In this document: piece by piece, positions 47,844 to 61,054 of the stretch
Numbering within the stretch: the first letter of the stretch is position 1
Layout of the letters: every line of letters begins with the position of its first letter
Origin: Phycomyces nitens
Lineage: Eukaryota > Mucoromycota > Mucoromycetes > Mucorales > Phycomycetaceae
DNA length: 64,000 nt
Assembly (NCBI GenBank): GCA_022702545.1
Contig: JAHRBC010000003.1
Location: 2,728,001 to 2,792,000, forward strand
Direction: 5' to 3'
The notes under the pieces: model-generated
Databases searched by the model: none
What the model saw: only the letters and a program-made list of their open reading frames with translations
What the model was told of the DNA's origin: nothing
Position numbers and translations under genes: made by a program

Positions 47844-49589
47844 TTATACGCCAGCCTTCTCGACTTCGTAGTCAACTGTGGCGGCAACCCTGGGAGCAAG
47901 GTTTCCGTTGAGTTCTTCGTCACTGCGGCCAATGGCATCTTCCTTGACATCGTCTTCATCGTTCTTGTGGTGGACAATGTAAAAGAGAATGGTGGCAACA
48001 CCGCAGGCACAACTGATACCAGTGTACATCCATGTGAGCTTGGGATCAACCGCAACGGACACGAGAGCAAAGGCAAGGATGGAAGCGAAACAGTTGGTGA
48101 GCAAGAAGAGGGCCATGACAATGGACTTCATGGACTGAGGAGCCTTCTTGTAGGCATACTCGGTACCAGTAATGACAGCAAAGACCTCGGAAATGGCAAC
48201 GAATACATAAGAGGGAATCTGGTATGCAGCAGAGATCCAGTTCTGACCAGTGGGGTGATCATAATAAGGAGCACTTTTGTAGACCATGGACTGGACACCG
48301 GCACTGTAACCCATGGCAACGGCAGCAAAAAAGAAACCACAGGTGATGCGCATAATGGGACGCATTGGGATGCCCATACGGCGAAGGAAGGGGTAGATAA
48401 AGGTATCCATGAGAGGAATGATGATAAGAAGAGCAATGGGGTCAATGTTTTGCATAATGTCGTTGGGTACATTTCCGGTCAACATGGTACTGGCCTGGGA
48501 GATCAAGTTGTTGGTCATCTGAGAATAGCAGAGCCAGTAGATAGGGTACCAGCAAAACACGATACAGGCCTTGAGGGTACGCTTCAATTCATCGACAAAC
48601 ACATCGTCCCAAGTAATCTTGTCGGCCAGTTCGGGGTGGGTGATGGCAAGAGCAGAGGGTTTGCAGGCAGCAAGACCACCCTTGACCTTCCACTTGAGGA
48701 TGAACAGCTTGCCGGCCTCGACAAATACTGAGCCACGGGGAGGGTTCTGAATATAATGGTTGCGTCCGAGAAGAACGACGAAGATGCAGGGAATAAACAT
48801 GAGGGTTGGGAGCAAAAATGCAGGCCAGAAGCCGACATTCTTTTCGAGTTCGGTGGTTGCAATGGCAGAGAGAGAGCCGATGTTGATACCCCAGTAAAAC
48901 ATGTTGAAGATCTTTTGATATGTGGCCTGAGGGGTGACGATGACCCGACGGCCGTTCTTGAGGGTCTTTACAAAGGGAGATCTGCTTCGGTACTGCTCAG
49001 CGACCAGGGGAGAGACATTTGACTTGATACCACCGGTTCCGAGACCAATGATGATGATGGCGACAATGTAGCCAGGGAAAGAGCTGTTGCTATCGAGGGC
49101 AGGGGGAATAGAGGTGAGGGTAAGGATGACAAGGCCGGTCATGTAGATGCAACTAAAGATGAGAATGGACTTGTATTTTCCCCAATACTGATCAGCAACA
49201 ACTGCACCAATGATTGGAGTAATATAACACCAGAACTGGAAAAAGGTAGTCAAGGCAGTGGCAGTCTGCTGGCCCTTGCCCATTGCACCAGGTTGGTCGG
49301 CAGGGTCTAGATAATAAAAAAAAGTGTTGGTTTTGGTTGGATTCAATCGAGGGGTTTACTTACAAGAATCTGGACGAGGGTATTGAATGTAGTTCTGGAA
49401 GGGACCACTGAGACCATAGTAAGTGAAACGCTCGCAGAATTCAATGAGAATGACCAGGTAGGCAGACTTTGGAATAACATCAGCTACTTCAGGAAGCTCC
49501 TTCCAGTCCTCCTCGGTAGGTGCAGGGTATTCACTGTTGTCTATATAGACATCATCGATGGTCTCTGCCTGTGCAGTTTTTTCTGCCAT
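47844..49589 (-). CDS. PTR2: oligopeptide/proton symporter, PTR2 (POT family)
   Basis: Proton-driven di/tripeptide uptake transporter of the plasma membrane. Two exons, 49589-49364 and 49306-47844, give 562 aa, the usual length. The N-terminal cytosolic part (MAEKTAQAETIDDVY) leads to FCERFTYYGLSGPFQNYIQY, carrying the ExxER-like proton motif of TM1. Then come TALTTFFQFWCYITPIIGAV, GLGTGGIKSNVSPLVAEQY (PTR2 signature 1) and FYWGINIGSLSAI (signature 2). Twelve hydrophobic segments are visible; the region around SLSAIATTELEKNVGFWPAF and GQNWISAAYQIPSYVFVAIS matches fungal Ptr2. The C-terminal tail is acidic. Codon use is strongly biased (well expressed); this bias keeps a long antisense frame open, which is a shadow. 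Confidence 0.95.
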
Positions 49590-52119
49590 TGGAAGTAAAG
49601 GACTTTTATTTATTTTTTTATTTGAAATGAATTGGGTGTGTTTATATATCAATTTTTTTTCTGTGGTAGATTTCTGCCATTGAAAGAGCGCGAACGAATA
49701 GACAAGGATGATTTGGATCATGGTCAGAGCAGATTTAGAGCCCTAGATACCTCGCCTTCAATTTGTTTCACTTACTTCTTGGACCCCAAGTGAGGTCTGG
49801 CTGGTTTGGATAATTGAAATGAATGGGTGCTTAATGTGAGGAGTGCCCATTATTGGCTCATAAACTTCCCACGCTCATTATTAAGTATCTTTATAGTATT
49901 TATGATTGTTGGCCTCTTTAGGTAAAATAACCCAATACCCTGCACTGAAATCAATAAATATGTCTAAATAAGGAAAGTCGATGGGTTTATCCACATGGCT
50001 CAGGTTATTACCGGTCCACTGCCCGATCCTTGTACGAACTCCGTGGGAAGATTGGATCGGAATAGGCTAAACTCAGTCGATAATTGGAAGAGATTGTGCG
50101 AATTTTTAAATGGATTCTGCAGTTATGATTGGATAACAATTCTGGATATTAAACTGATTAATCTCAACTCCTGGGTGTCAAGATGTCAACAAATTCCGCG
50201 CAAATTCAAGATAACATCCTTGTCTTTAAGTGGTCCAACCGTCCCCATGGGTCACGCCATACACTCATTCAAGGCAAGACTGGATATCTCGGACCCTCAA
50301 GATTATTTGAGGGTCAATTTTGATTTTGTATTGATAAACTGCCATTAATCACTCAACCAAAGATAGAATCCCAGCCACACAAAAAAAAAGCACACACATT
50401 CATTCATTCGTTCGTTCAGGGTTCAATATGTCATGTTTGTAATATGTCTTGAATATAAAGGCAAGTTTGTTATTTGACAGCTAAAAACAAAAGTAAGCTT
50501 TTTTTTTGTTCAACCTCAGGGTCCAGAAAATACCAGATATTAAACAGATTATCCAACACAATCTTATCTGGATATCTGATTCCTATTAAGGCAAAAATAG
50601 TCGTCTGCCCTCACATTCACCTGTACCCACTACTGCTTTTGTCTTTGTCTGGCTACCTGGCAACCTGATCAAAGTGCTTGTTTTATGCCCCAAACGTGTT
50701 TTTCAACCTGCGAACAATCTCCAGTTAAAGAGTAAACCACTCCTAGACCTAGATACAGGCCCGAATATGCTTGGACCCCAAGAATTAATATGACAGAATA
50801 GAATCCTAGGAAATTGTCCAGGAACAAATTCTGAAAGGAAGATCCTGTGTTCATGTCAATCCTATTAAATTCTTCTTTATTTGATTTGTAATTCTGTAAT
50901 TCTGTGATTCATCAAATGTTTCACTTTACGTATTGGCGGCAGAGTGGCTGGTAACTGAATACGGGACAGCTTGATTATGTAATTGTAAAAATAGTCTTGT
51001 CAATGTGTTACTTATCCAATAACCAAGACCTTGATTACAAATGATCCCTTTAGATTCGATTCAAATGACAGGTTTATAGACAAGAGTAAATGGGTCCAGT
51101 CATTAACCTCTTTGCTTTGAACCATAATATGACATACCTATCACATACTGGTTTTGTCAGCCTTGATATAGAACGTCTTGTTTGTTTGCAAGCCTTTTTA
51201 TATGTACAAATATTTTTATCCAATGATATTCAAATAAAAGCCCAAACACTAATCAAAATACTACTACTACTACTAATAATAATATCCATACATATTATGT
51301 TCGTCATTCATCACAATCTATAAACAAGCTTTCAAGCAACTCTTGGCCATGTTTAAAAATATCTTTTTTTATGCACTAATCTTACTACTGTATGAGGTCA
51401 AACGTACTCATTTAATCTCAGTATTCCCATTGGTCAATAAATGCTCAGTAATTCTAATGGCTTTGTGGAATGCTCATCTTGCACGCCATACGCGCACTCG
51501 CTTGATGAATTAGTAATTAAAACTTTGGTTTCCATATTTTATCCGCATTCCTTATCGCTACATCCGAGCTATATATCGATGAAAGATATGCTTTCCCTGT
51601 GGTTCCACCATCGTCTTTAATTGACAGGAACCAATTGAACCGTATGCTCAGTTTTGTAGGAGGCAATACTACAGACATCTATCAATTGCATCTTTCCTAC
51701 CGTAAATCAATCTTTTCGACCTCAAATTAACCATCTTGATTTATATAACTCAAAGCTAAACAGCGCTCGACCCCATACTTTAAAGTGCCCAATTAAATGG
51801 CATTTACATTGAATATTTGTCCCTGAATAATCGCAATTCGTGCTCATTTAAATACCCAAGTCCTTGACCAACATGTACTACAGATTATCAAAATCCACAA
51901 GTCTGGATATACTTTTAACTATTATTATTATTATTATTGATGTTTTTATAAATATTCTTGGTATCCAATGCTTAAATTTTACTCTCATGATAAATGCTAT
52001 CTAGCCACATCAAATGGTGTGGATAATACTCCTTGTAGGTATTGGGGAGATATATAACGATGATGTCGACTAGGGTTTTTATTGATGAGGATGAGGATGT
52101 GAATAAAGTAGAGGGAAAT
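49590..52119. other. AT-rich intergenic region, 2.5 kb
   Basis: The PTR2 promoter side contains a TATA-like TATATAAACAC (minus strand, about 49637-49647), 50-60 bp before the start. The remainder to the NOG2 stop holds no recognisable gene. A 117-aa plus-strand frame at 49995-50348 was examined but shows no family motif or splice context. (ACT/AAT)n runs occur near 51265-51283. Confidence 0.5.
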
Positions 52120-54307
52120 CTAATGTCTCTTGCGTTTGCCACCGGCCAACTCAGAGCCCTTTTTCCGGCTGTGCAAGACCTTCTTTGTGTTCTCATCAGG
52201 CTTGACTCTGTTGCGGTTCTTGTTCTTGACGTTGGCAGTCTCATAGTAATGGACACCAATCTTCTTCTTCTTATTGCCATCTGTATCCTCCTTGGTGGTC
52301 TCTTCCTTGACCACCTCTTCGGATACCTCGGAAGTCTTTCTCTTCTTGCTAGGAGCATCTTCTGTATCCTCTTCTTCTTCTACTACTACTTCTGTTGACT
52401 CTTCAACGGTCTCGGTCGTCTCCTCTTCCTCTCCTTCCATATCACTGACTTCCAACTCACTGTCCTGATCGCTCTCGCCTTCAATCACAGGTGCCTTGAC
52501 CGAAGGACCGTCTTCACCAACAACATCAGCATAGACCTCGTCCCAGTCAGTAGACGAGTCCTTGACAGACTTTTCGAGTTTGGCAGCATCCTCCTCCTTC
52601 TTCTTGGCCACCTTTGCGCGCTCGGATGCAATCAGAGCAGCATTGTTGGCCAAATCATCTTCCAAAAAGTCGCTAGAGACTGCAATCTTTCCAAACAGCT
52701 GCTCAACATTGACCTTCTTCTTGCCCTCTGGGGTTTCTCTGGGCTCAATAGACTCTGGTGGGGCAACATAGAAAGGAATGCGGCCTCTGAGCCAGTCATT
52801 GAGAACCATGACAGACACATTATGAATATCGGGTTCACCACGCTTGACAAGCTTTCCTGTCTTGCGAGCCAACTGCTCCAAAAAGTCAGTAGGGTTCTCC
52901 CAGCCAGGAAGATCGTATGTGCGCTTGATGTATTCTGGTCGGACACGCTCCAGAATGGTGGGGATAGTATCCTCGGGTGCTGCAATGTTTTCAGTACGGA
53001 CAGAACCCTTGAGAATAATGTCTGTCTCGCTGTCACCGATGTTGGGGGGAACGACACCAGGACAATCGATGAGGTAGATGCGCTTCATGAGTGTGATGTA
53101 CTGCCAGACCTTGGTCTCTCCGGGAATAGGTGCGACAGTGCAGACCTTCTTGGACTTGAGTGTGTTGATGATGGAGGATTTACCAGTGTTGGGGTATCCA
53201 ATAAAACCGACCGAGATCTGCTTCTTGTCACTGTGCAGACCAGAGAACTGACGGAGAAGTTGGATCAAGGAACCCTTACCGAAAGAGTTGTTGATCGAGG
53301 CGTGGAAGGCAAGAGTGGGTGCGTCCTGGGACAATTTGGCGACCCAGCGAGCAGTGGCCCAAGTAGGGACCAGATCGCACTTGTTGAGAACAAAGATCAA
53401 GTGCTTGTGGGGCTTTTCTCTACGGATGTAGTTCTCGACGTTGATACAGCGGGTACCAATGGGATCACGGGCATCAAGAACATGGATAATTACATCTGAG
53501 GAATCGATAACCTTGTACAATTCGTTCCAAATACGCTTGGACTGACCAGCCTGGAGATACCAAGCTCTGGACTGATCCACCATGTCAAAGACCTTGTTTG
53601 ACAAAAGACTGGTGTCCTTTGCGGATTTGTAGTTTTCTAATAAACATAATAATCAGCCATTTATCCCATTGGCATCTACTTTTGCACTCTAAATCACTCT
53701 GCGTTCCGTACCATGTGTATCGTCAACCTTGGTCATCATCTCCTCCATGCTGCCCATGCTGATCTTGGGCTTCTTACGCTGAGCACCCTTACCAAAGGTG
53801 GTCTTGAAAGATTCGGTCTCGAGAATGTGCATACGACCCTGAGCAGTGGGATCCTGCAAAAGAGACATGGGAAGCTTGTTCTGCTTGAGGAGAACCTGGT
53901 AAGGGTCCTGGATTCTAGCCCCAAGAGACTCACGGAAATCTTCCAATGCCTTTTGGCCAATGACTCGGGTGTTGCCTGAGGTTGATGGTTAATATCCAAC
54001 TGACCACTCTGCCCTGTAGACCTTTTTATAGATCTCTCTCCCTAGGCTCTCCATGTATCTTACCGAACCACTTTCTGTTGGGGGCGACTCGGGCAGTAAC
54101 TGCCTCTGTGCTCTGAAAGTCAGCAGCCTTGACGATTCTGCCCTGGGCATCACGAGTGGCCTTGCCACCCTTGAGCATCTTGACGTATTTGACCTTCTTG
54201 GCATCCCGGTAAAAGTTCTCTCCCTTTACACGCAGATTGGTGGCACGATCGTCGCCGGCAGATTTGTCTCTGGAAACTCTGGCCTTTTCTTTCTTAAATT
54301 GTCCCAT
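52120..54307 (-). CDS. NOG2: nucleolar GTPase NOG2 (Nug2)
   Basis: Circularly permuted GTPase that binds pre-60S particles and acts in late nuclear maturation and export checks. It starts at 54307 ([15 protein letters not shown]). The conserved N-terminal domain reads [20 protein letters not shown] and [20 protein letters not shown], then [18 protein letters not shown] and [19 protein letters not shown] motifs appear in permuted order: [19 protein letters not shown] (G4), [18 protein letters not shown] (G5), [15 protein letters not shown] (G1), [12 protein letters not shown] (G2) and [12 protein letters not shown] (G3). The C-terminus is acidic (about 52490-52330) with lysine-rich segments. 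Three exons. All nucleotide-binding motifs are intact. Confidence 0.96.
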
Positions 54308-54743
54308 GGTGATGTGTGTTTTGGAGGATCACAATGTAGATCAGGCTGCCTCTTTTTTTTTTCCTTCAAAAATGCAATAAAAAAAAGATGGAAAAGAATT
54401 TCATGACTGCTTTTTATTTTACTTTATTTTCTCTTTAAAGAGGCGCCCTTTGTCAAGAGGTTGTTGAAAGACATTGAGGTGATGGGACCAATAAGAGGCA
54501 GTTGGAGAAAGAAAAAAGATGATTTGTATCAGGAAGGGCTGGAATACCAGGCCAATTCGCTTGACCATTAAATCGTTGAAAAATGAATGGCTGATATGCT
54601 AATATGCCATTTACGAATTCCAGTGCGATAAAATAAGACTAGTAGTCATTAAAATACACACGTCTTTCTGTTTTTTCTTCCCCATACTTGTTCACTTTCC
54701 ATACCTCTTTTTTATTTTATTATTATTATTATCTATTAGTCTA
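54308..54743. promoter_or_regulatory. divergent promoter region NOG2 / CUE protein
   Basis: The 436 bp between two divergent starts. It contains a poly-T/A run at 54353-54385 and a pyrimidine-rich stretch with (TAT)n at 54665-54735 just before the plus-strand start. No gene was recognised. Confidence 0.5.
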
Positions 54744-56373
54744 ATGTGTTCCAAAGGTAGAGGGCGGTCTTGTGTGACATGAGCATTGACACCCGCCCCC
54801 CATAGATGTTCTTTCCCAGATTGCAGATCTCCAGTCATTTATAGATGACTTTGACATGCATGGTGAGCACTCTCAATGTCCTGCTTCACTGTATTCCTAA
54901 AATGTTCCCTAGAGTCTCTCTCGGCTGCTGCATTTGCGAGACATACCCTGCAAGCCAGTGAAAAGACACTGATTGAACCAAGCGGCTCTGCCCTGCTGGA
55001 CACGGTTGAGCTCCGATTCTCTCATGATTTTTCCTCTCTTGTGGATCAATTCAGGCGGACAGATGAGAAGACTGAGGTGGAGTTGCCTGTATCTAGAGCC
55101 AAGATAAACCCTATGGTTGAAGTGGGATTTCAGACCATGCAGCATAGCAAGCGGTCTGCTGCAACCCACAGGCCAGCCCAGGTCTGCCAGCCCAGTCTAG
55201 TCCATCGACCTCCAGAACCACCTACAAACACTTCAACTCTCCAGAGACACAAAGGAAACAGAATCAAGGATGAAACGAAATCAAAGACAGAGATTGCTGA
55301 AAAGACATGCACGCCACAGGTCGTACTGACACCACAGATGGCCACCAAAGCAGGGGATGGTCCAATTAGCGATCCTGAGCCGACAGCTACCCCACACCAG
55401 TTTGGGCACAGCAGCACCTTTACGCTGTCTCACAGCACCAGCAAGACTGCAGTTGAAAACTGGCCTGCTCCTCGTTCGTCTACAAAACCAAGGCACCGAC
55501 GCCTTTCCGGTTCAAGTCGGCATTCATCTCGATCTACAAAGTCTGTGCGGCGTCATATAGAAACGGTTTCCAAGGCAACTGTGCCTGAATACCACCCCAG
55601 ATCTTATGCAGAGATGATGCGGATTCCCAATGTGTATGAACGCATCGTTTTCTATGAAAAGACATTTGATCTGTGTATGCAGGCAGATTCAGCGCTGTCT
55701 GCATGGTCCAGCAGAGCCCGTCAACAAGGCATTCCGGCAGCCATGCGACAAGGTAAGCAACATGATCATTTCTCCACATTCCAATAAACAGCTCCTCTCT
55801 AAAATCACCAAAGGCTACCAGCCACCTGTACGCACCAACGATCTCAATGACACTCTCAAGATGAACAATGGCCTAAGCGGATCCCTCTCAATGTTCCTGC
55901 GCAAGTCAAAACCACCCGTCTTGGCTTACTCTCAACTGAACGAGACTCGCCAAAGCAATCAGTTCTTTCCGCCTTCCATGAGCCGCCGATCACTCGCCAG
56001 ACATCCCCAGCCGCGTCCTTCTCCTCAGGCCAGTCCAAATCTATCGTACTCTTTTGCAAGGCCACCTCATCCAGTCAGCCTCTTTCAGCGGCATTCAGAT
56101 GTCCTAAGCCCTCATAGGGCCAGAGTAGGTCATGCTAAACAGGTACCCCTTGCCTCTATGCGACGCTCGACAGATAAGCCGGTCGAAAGATTCCGGAATG
56201 TGGAGACGAGTGATGCATTACGTCAAATGTGTGATGTCTTGCCCCAGATGGATGAATGTGTATTGAATGACTATCTGACAAAAGCAGGAGGAGATTCAGT
56301 TTTGGGCATTAGTTTGGCTGTGGGTCAGTTTAAACAGCATCTGGTTAGGAACTTGCCTTTTGGCCAAGGCTAA
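54744..56373 (+). CDS. unknown protein with C-terminal CUE-like domain
   Basis: Four exons were read, 54744-54756, 54806-54862, 54913-55752 and 55814-56373, giving 489 aa. The 13-nt first exon encodes MCSK and joins DVLSQIADLQSFIDDFDMHE. The middle is long, Ser/Pro/Thr/Arg-rich and probably disordered, with KPRHRRLSGSSRHSSRSTKS. A short conserved-looking patch reads YHPRSYAEMMRIPNVYERIV. Near the C-terminus, LRQMCDVLPQMDECVLNDYL followed by TKAGGDSVLGISLAV has the CUE pattern (an MFP-like start and an LL-like helix), suggesting ubiquitin binding. I recognise no full-length family. It may be a regulatory adaptor; no further function can be assigned. Confidence 0.72.
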
Positions 56374-56481
56374 AAAATATATATATATATAAAAATATAA
56401 AAATAAAAATAAAATAAAAATGTTAAATAAATCAAAATAGAAATTGACAACTTCTTACTCTTTCTTCCCCTGTCCTTCTTT

Positions 56482-57982
56482 ATGTCAGATAATCCACAAC
56501 TTACATTCTATCTTTCCTTTGTTGTATTCACCATCACACTCGTAAGATATGCCCTTTTGTACACCCACCCTCAATTATATGCTGACTATCAAATATTTTT
56601 AGGGTGCCTTTCAATATGGTTATCACAATGGCGAGTTAAACACTCCCCAGCAAGTCATCTCAAAGTGCGATTCAGATGACATTATGCTTCCTCGGCTACC
56701 AATCTGTATACCAATGCCCGATAGCCAGTACTCGCTTGTAGTTGCAATGCTCACTGCTGGTGGTCTTGTCGGCGCCCTCTCTGCTTCTAGTTTTAGTGAC
56801 CGTTATGGTCGTCGCCAGACACTGTTTGGCACCAATGTCTTGCTGGGTCTGGGATCCTTGATTATGTCTCTGGCTATCACTCCTGGTAGTTTGATGGTCG
56901 GTAGATTCATAGCTGGTCTTGGAAGTGGCATAGTGACAGTAGTTGTACCGGCGTACATTGCAGAGTGTGTGCCTAAAGCGAGTCGTGGATTCTTTGGGAC
57001 ATTGACCCAACTTGCTATCGTACTTGGAATTCTGGTAGCACAGGTTGTCAGTATGATCTGGTCTACCCCTAACACATGGCGCTTTATCTTGCTTGTTGGT
57101 TTCTTATTAGCTGTGCTTCAGTTCTCTCTCTTACCCTGGTGCGTAGAATCTCCACGATTGCTCTTTTCCAAGCCTAATGGGTGGAGCAAAGCAAAGGCTG
57201 CTCTTATGCGCCTTCGTGGAGTATCAGATGAGACGATTGAGGAAGAGATCAAGACATGGCGTAAAGAGCAAGCTCAGGAAGAAGACTCTCTTGTTAGCCC
57301 ATCGCCCACTGTCACTGTCTATCGGTTCATTACCCTTGCTCGTTATCGCTACCCCCTCTTTCTTTTGATGCTTATCCAATTGTCACAGCAGCTATCTGGC
57401 ATTAATGCAGTCATTTTCTACTCTACATCTATCATGTCTACCGTCTTCCCAGAGTCTTCTGATAAGATCACCATCTTCATTTCTGTCGTCAATTTGGCCA
57501 TGACGCTTGTATCGGCATACCTCATGGACCGTGCTGGACGCCGGACTCTGTTCTTGACTTCGTGCGGACTGATGGCTTCCATGAGTATCCTCCTCGGCTG
57601 GAGTATCGAGACAGGTCATGAATTGACTTCTGCATGCGCCATCATTGGTTTTGTGGCTGCCTTTGCTATTGGTCTAGGTGCCATTCCGTTTCTCATGATT
57701 CCAGAAATTGTCGAGGCACCTGCTGTTTCAAGTGCTGCCTCGGTTGCACTTTCAGTCAATATGATTTCCAACTTTGCCATCTCGGCAGGCTTCCTTCAGT
57801 GGAGAAGTGTGCTGGGAGAAGGACAGGTGTTTTACCTGTTTGGCGGTATCCTGATCGTTCTTTCATTCATTGCCTATTGTGTCTTGCCAGAAACCAAGGG
57901 CAGAAGTGCTGAGGAGGTCGTTAGATCACGCTGGGCAATATATGAGCCTGCCTATCAGCCCATTATTAGCCATGAGGCCTAA
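56482..57982 (+). CDS. sugar (glucose-type) transporter, MFS
   Basis: Twelve-TM sugar porter of the plasma membrane. Exon 1 (56482-56541) encodes MSDNPQLTFYLSFVVFTITL and joins 56603 to give GAFQYGYHNGELNTPQQVI, the GLUT/HXT TM1 motif. Then SFSDRYGRRQTLFGTN (RxGRR), VVPAYIAECVPKASRG (PxYxxE signature), PWCVESPRLLFSK (PESPR-like), QLSQQLSGINAVIFYSTSIM (the QQxxGxN sugar-binding block), MDRAGRRTLFL and LPETKGRSAEEV (PETKG). The product is 480 aa, with no break. The NELNTPQ-like TM1 and loop resemble animal GLUTs more than yeast Hxt proteins. Substrate is not certain. It is the last confident gene before the repeat-rich right end. Confidence 0.92.
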
Positions 57983-59650
57983 TGTTATACATAATAAATG
58001 TTTCTGTTCAAGGAGTGATTATTTGGTAGAAATACAAAGTCTAATTTTGCGCCCCCTCTCCTCCTCGTCGTCCTCCTCATTTGTGTAGGATATCATTTCC
58101 TTGCTGAGGATCATGTGTTACTATATTAAAGCACTCTGGCGTGGTGTTTATTTAGATGTAGTCCATATGCTGTATGAATATATTAGTTATTGCATTGATT
58201 TGCATAAAATATTGTCATTGATATGACAAGTTGGCTGTGTTTGTTCTTCAACATCACATATAATAGCATCCTGGGATTTGGATTCCATACAACACAGTTG
58301 ACCAAGCCAGAATACCAAGCCAGAATACTAAGACCAAGACCAAGACTCTTTAGATCTCCAAGGCCTAATTCTTATCACCAGTCTGCACTCTGACTTTAAT
58401 AGAGGATGATAAAAGCCTGGTCTCCCCCCTTAATGCAACGGTTGTCTAGACTGTTCCCTATCAAACCAACATGCTGTAATTATGTTTAATTGGCATATTT
58501 TTTATGCACACAGCATATCATGCTCAAATTCTCATTTGAATGTATGATAAAAATAACTTTGGTGGATAAGAAATGCTCGATAATGATGAAAGATGCATGT
58601 CTTGGGGGACCCTAGGTACAAATTACATTTACTATGTCCCTTGTTGTTATTGAGGGAAAAAGAAAAGTTGTTTCACAGAATTCCTTGGGTATTATAATTT
58701 TTGTGTATAGTTGTCGACTGATATACTTTTGGATGTAAAAAGGTTGAAGAACAGAGCTATTTACACACCTCCCAATGATTTTGTTATAAAAGAAACAAGT
58801 AGATAGCTATCATGTTTAATTACTCCAACATTAGATGTTTGGTATCTTGCGATAAATATCAGGTAGGTTTGATGTCTATTGTCTCTAGCAACTGTTGTAA
58901 TCTGCCTTTTATTATTATTACTCTTTCCATCGAATGCTCATGAAATTCAATAGAAATAACACCAGGACCTTGAATAGATTTGTACTAAAAGTAAAATTGA
59001 ATTGATATTACGTTTTATTCCATTCTTGATATACTAGCGTGACTGTACATTTTACTTTGAATACAAACCATTTGTGATTCAATGAAAAATAAGACATCTA
59101 AAGTTCCAAGCCATATAGTATCGTCATGTTTTGTCACACAACATTGGGAAGTGAGCAAAACATCTTATAAGTAACAAGTACCACACAGCCACGTGAAACT
59201 CAGACCCTGCCATACGTTACTAGTGACCTTACATAGCCGATTGACAGTCACACTACTAATATTATTCCTCTCTTGTGCAACAAAAGATTACGAAGTAAAA
59301 GTACGGCTCATCATTAGGTGCACGTCCAATTGGTATGATCAGTGTCCCATTACACTCTGTATCTTCTGTATAGTGTATTTAGCTTAAATTATTGATTTGT
59401 TCCTTTTGGGCTTGCAAGTCGCCAAAAAAGATGCGAACCAGTCGATTATTTGTGGATTTTGGTAAAGGGAAGAACCGCCAGGTCGTAGGACCCCTTGTCC
59501 CGTCACTCAAAGGAACTAAATAAAGCTATGAAGATTGTAATTTAATAAACCAGAGTCTTTTTTATGACTAAACTATGTTTTGTTTTGTTGCAACAAGAGG
59601 TTTAAAAGCAATATCCTGCCTTGGATCCATGGTCAAATCGATGCTTGAAT
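57983..59650. other. AT-rich gene-free region
   Basis: About 1.7 kb without a recognisable gene; single-copy-looking AT-rich DNA. A direct repeat of about 18 bp (AAGCCAGAATAC) occurs at 58304-58330. Marks the change to transposon-rich sequence. Confidence 0.5.
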
Positions 59651-59659
59651 CAACAATTT

Positions 59660-60480
59660 CTCAGCTTTGATAATCTATTGGAGATATTGAATTTTTGGAC
59701 CCCAATGAGCTTCTTTTTTTTTCTTGCAAACTTTTGCCTTTGAAGATTAAATGGGCACAGTTCAGGTCTAAACACTTTTGATGAAACAAGATTGAATGTT
59801 TAAGCCAATCTTTGCAATCTGGCTTAGTTGTTTCATGGCTACTAGATTTGATTCTCTCGCACAAGGTTTCTTTGCAATCCAAATAATAGTAATAATAATA
59901 ATAATAAGTTTTGAAAAACATACCTCGACAGGATTCAAGAATGGAGAGTAAAGAGGAAGAAACTCGAGTTTGTACTTGCTCATTTCTTGCAGCCAGTTTC
60001 GGAGAGAGGAATTGTAGTGAATCCTGGCATTGTCTATGATTAGGTGAAAAGGGCCACCATTAGCATTATCCAGCCTCTCGACCAATTGCTGAACAAACTC
60101 TTTGAAAATTGGGCCTGTAAAACATCAAGTTTAATTGCCACTATTACAAAAAGGATAGATAAAAAATATGTTTTACATTGCTCTTTTGCCTTTGCTATAG
60201 TACCGCCTTTTACTATTTTTGCGAGGCAGGATTCAACGCCTTTTACTGAAAGATCAAATAATAGAGAGTGATTCATGTTTGCTGTATAATAAATTGACAA
60301 AAAAGGACTTTTTCTTTGGTTGGTTACAGGGACCGTTTTAAACTGGAATTCCGGCACATCACTATACAAATGGAAATATGACAAACGGCAAGTTGTTTGC
60401 ATATAGAATATTGTCAGATATATATATATGTATGTAAAGAAGTTTGCAAAATGAAAAAGCCAATTAATGATAATATGTGG
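59660..60480 (-). mobile_element. broken DDE transposase (IS630/Tc1-like, DDE_3)
   Basis: Minus-strand frames at 60085-59920 encode PFHLIIDNARIHYNSSLRNW and KLEFLPLYSPFLNPVEVCFS. The first holds the second catalytic Asp (DNARIH) and the second the YSPxLNPVE block around the last acidic residue of DDE_3 transposases. Upstream frame 60480-60100 (FDLSVKGVESCLAKIVKGGT; KLDVLQAQFSKSLFSNW) probably carries the middle of the same catalytic domain, in a shifted frame. No continuous frame remains, and a (TAA)n insertion at about 59886-59907 lies just downstream of the catalytic block. Terminal repeats and the N-terminal DNA-binding part were not identified. Its sequence differs from the Tc1 relic at 4.2 kb. 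Confidence 0.8.
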
Positions 60481-61054
60481 AGCATCTTGTTCCAAGACAC
60501 TTTTATGTGATTTTGAATGATAAAAATAAAAAAGGTACAAATTAAATATGCCTTTAATACTATAGACAGTTTTCTATACTTTTTTGTTTGTTTGTACCAG
60601 AGAGAGATTCAGCTGTCGAGTCCAAGAAGTTCTTGATGTATCTCTTTATATTTCGCAAAGTATAACAAGTGGATCATCGGGAACCAACTCATTACTGATG
60701 ATCTGTGTCTATGCTTCTTTGTGCTGGTCTCTTTTACAGAAAGATGAAGAAGATTATTGGATATTCTTTAAAGATTACCAACTGTTGCAATCACTTTTAT
60801 AAAGAACTAGCTTTCTCGACTGGCAAAGGATTACTGGATTCCTTGAAACACATCATTTTGGGGCTGTTTTCAGCATTAATGCTTGCTATTTTTTTAATAT
60901 ATTGGTAGAAAGTATGCAGCAAGTGAAGATGAGAGCAAGAAATGCTAATCTTGCAAAACTTTTATTGTATAGTCCATTAACAATGCTATATGACTGAATT
61001 CTGTTGCTTAGCAAAATTTTGCATTTTATTATTAAGATGAGCACTTAAAAAACT

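Noticed and set aside
47823..48731. 302-codon plus-strand frame
   Set aside because: Exactly antisense to the PTR2 coding exon, composition mirrors biased codons, no family motif; a shadow of PTR2.
49995..50348. 117-codon plus-strand frame in the PTR2-NOG2 gap
   Set aside because: No motif, no splice context, composition like the flanks; coding not supported.
52822..53499. 225-codon plus-strand frame
   Set aside because: Antisense to the NOG2 GTPase domain and lacks any recognisable domain.
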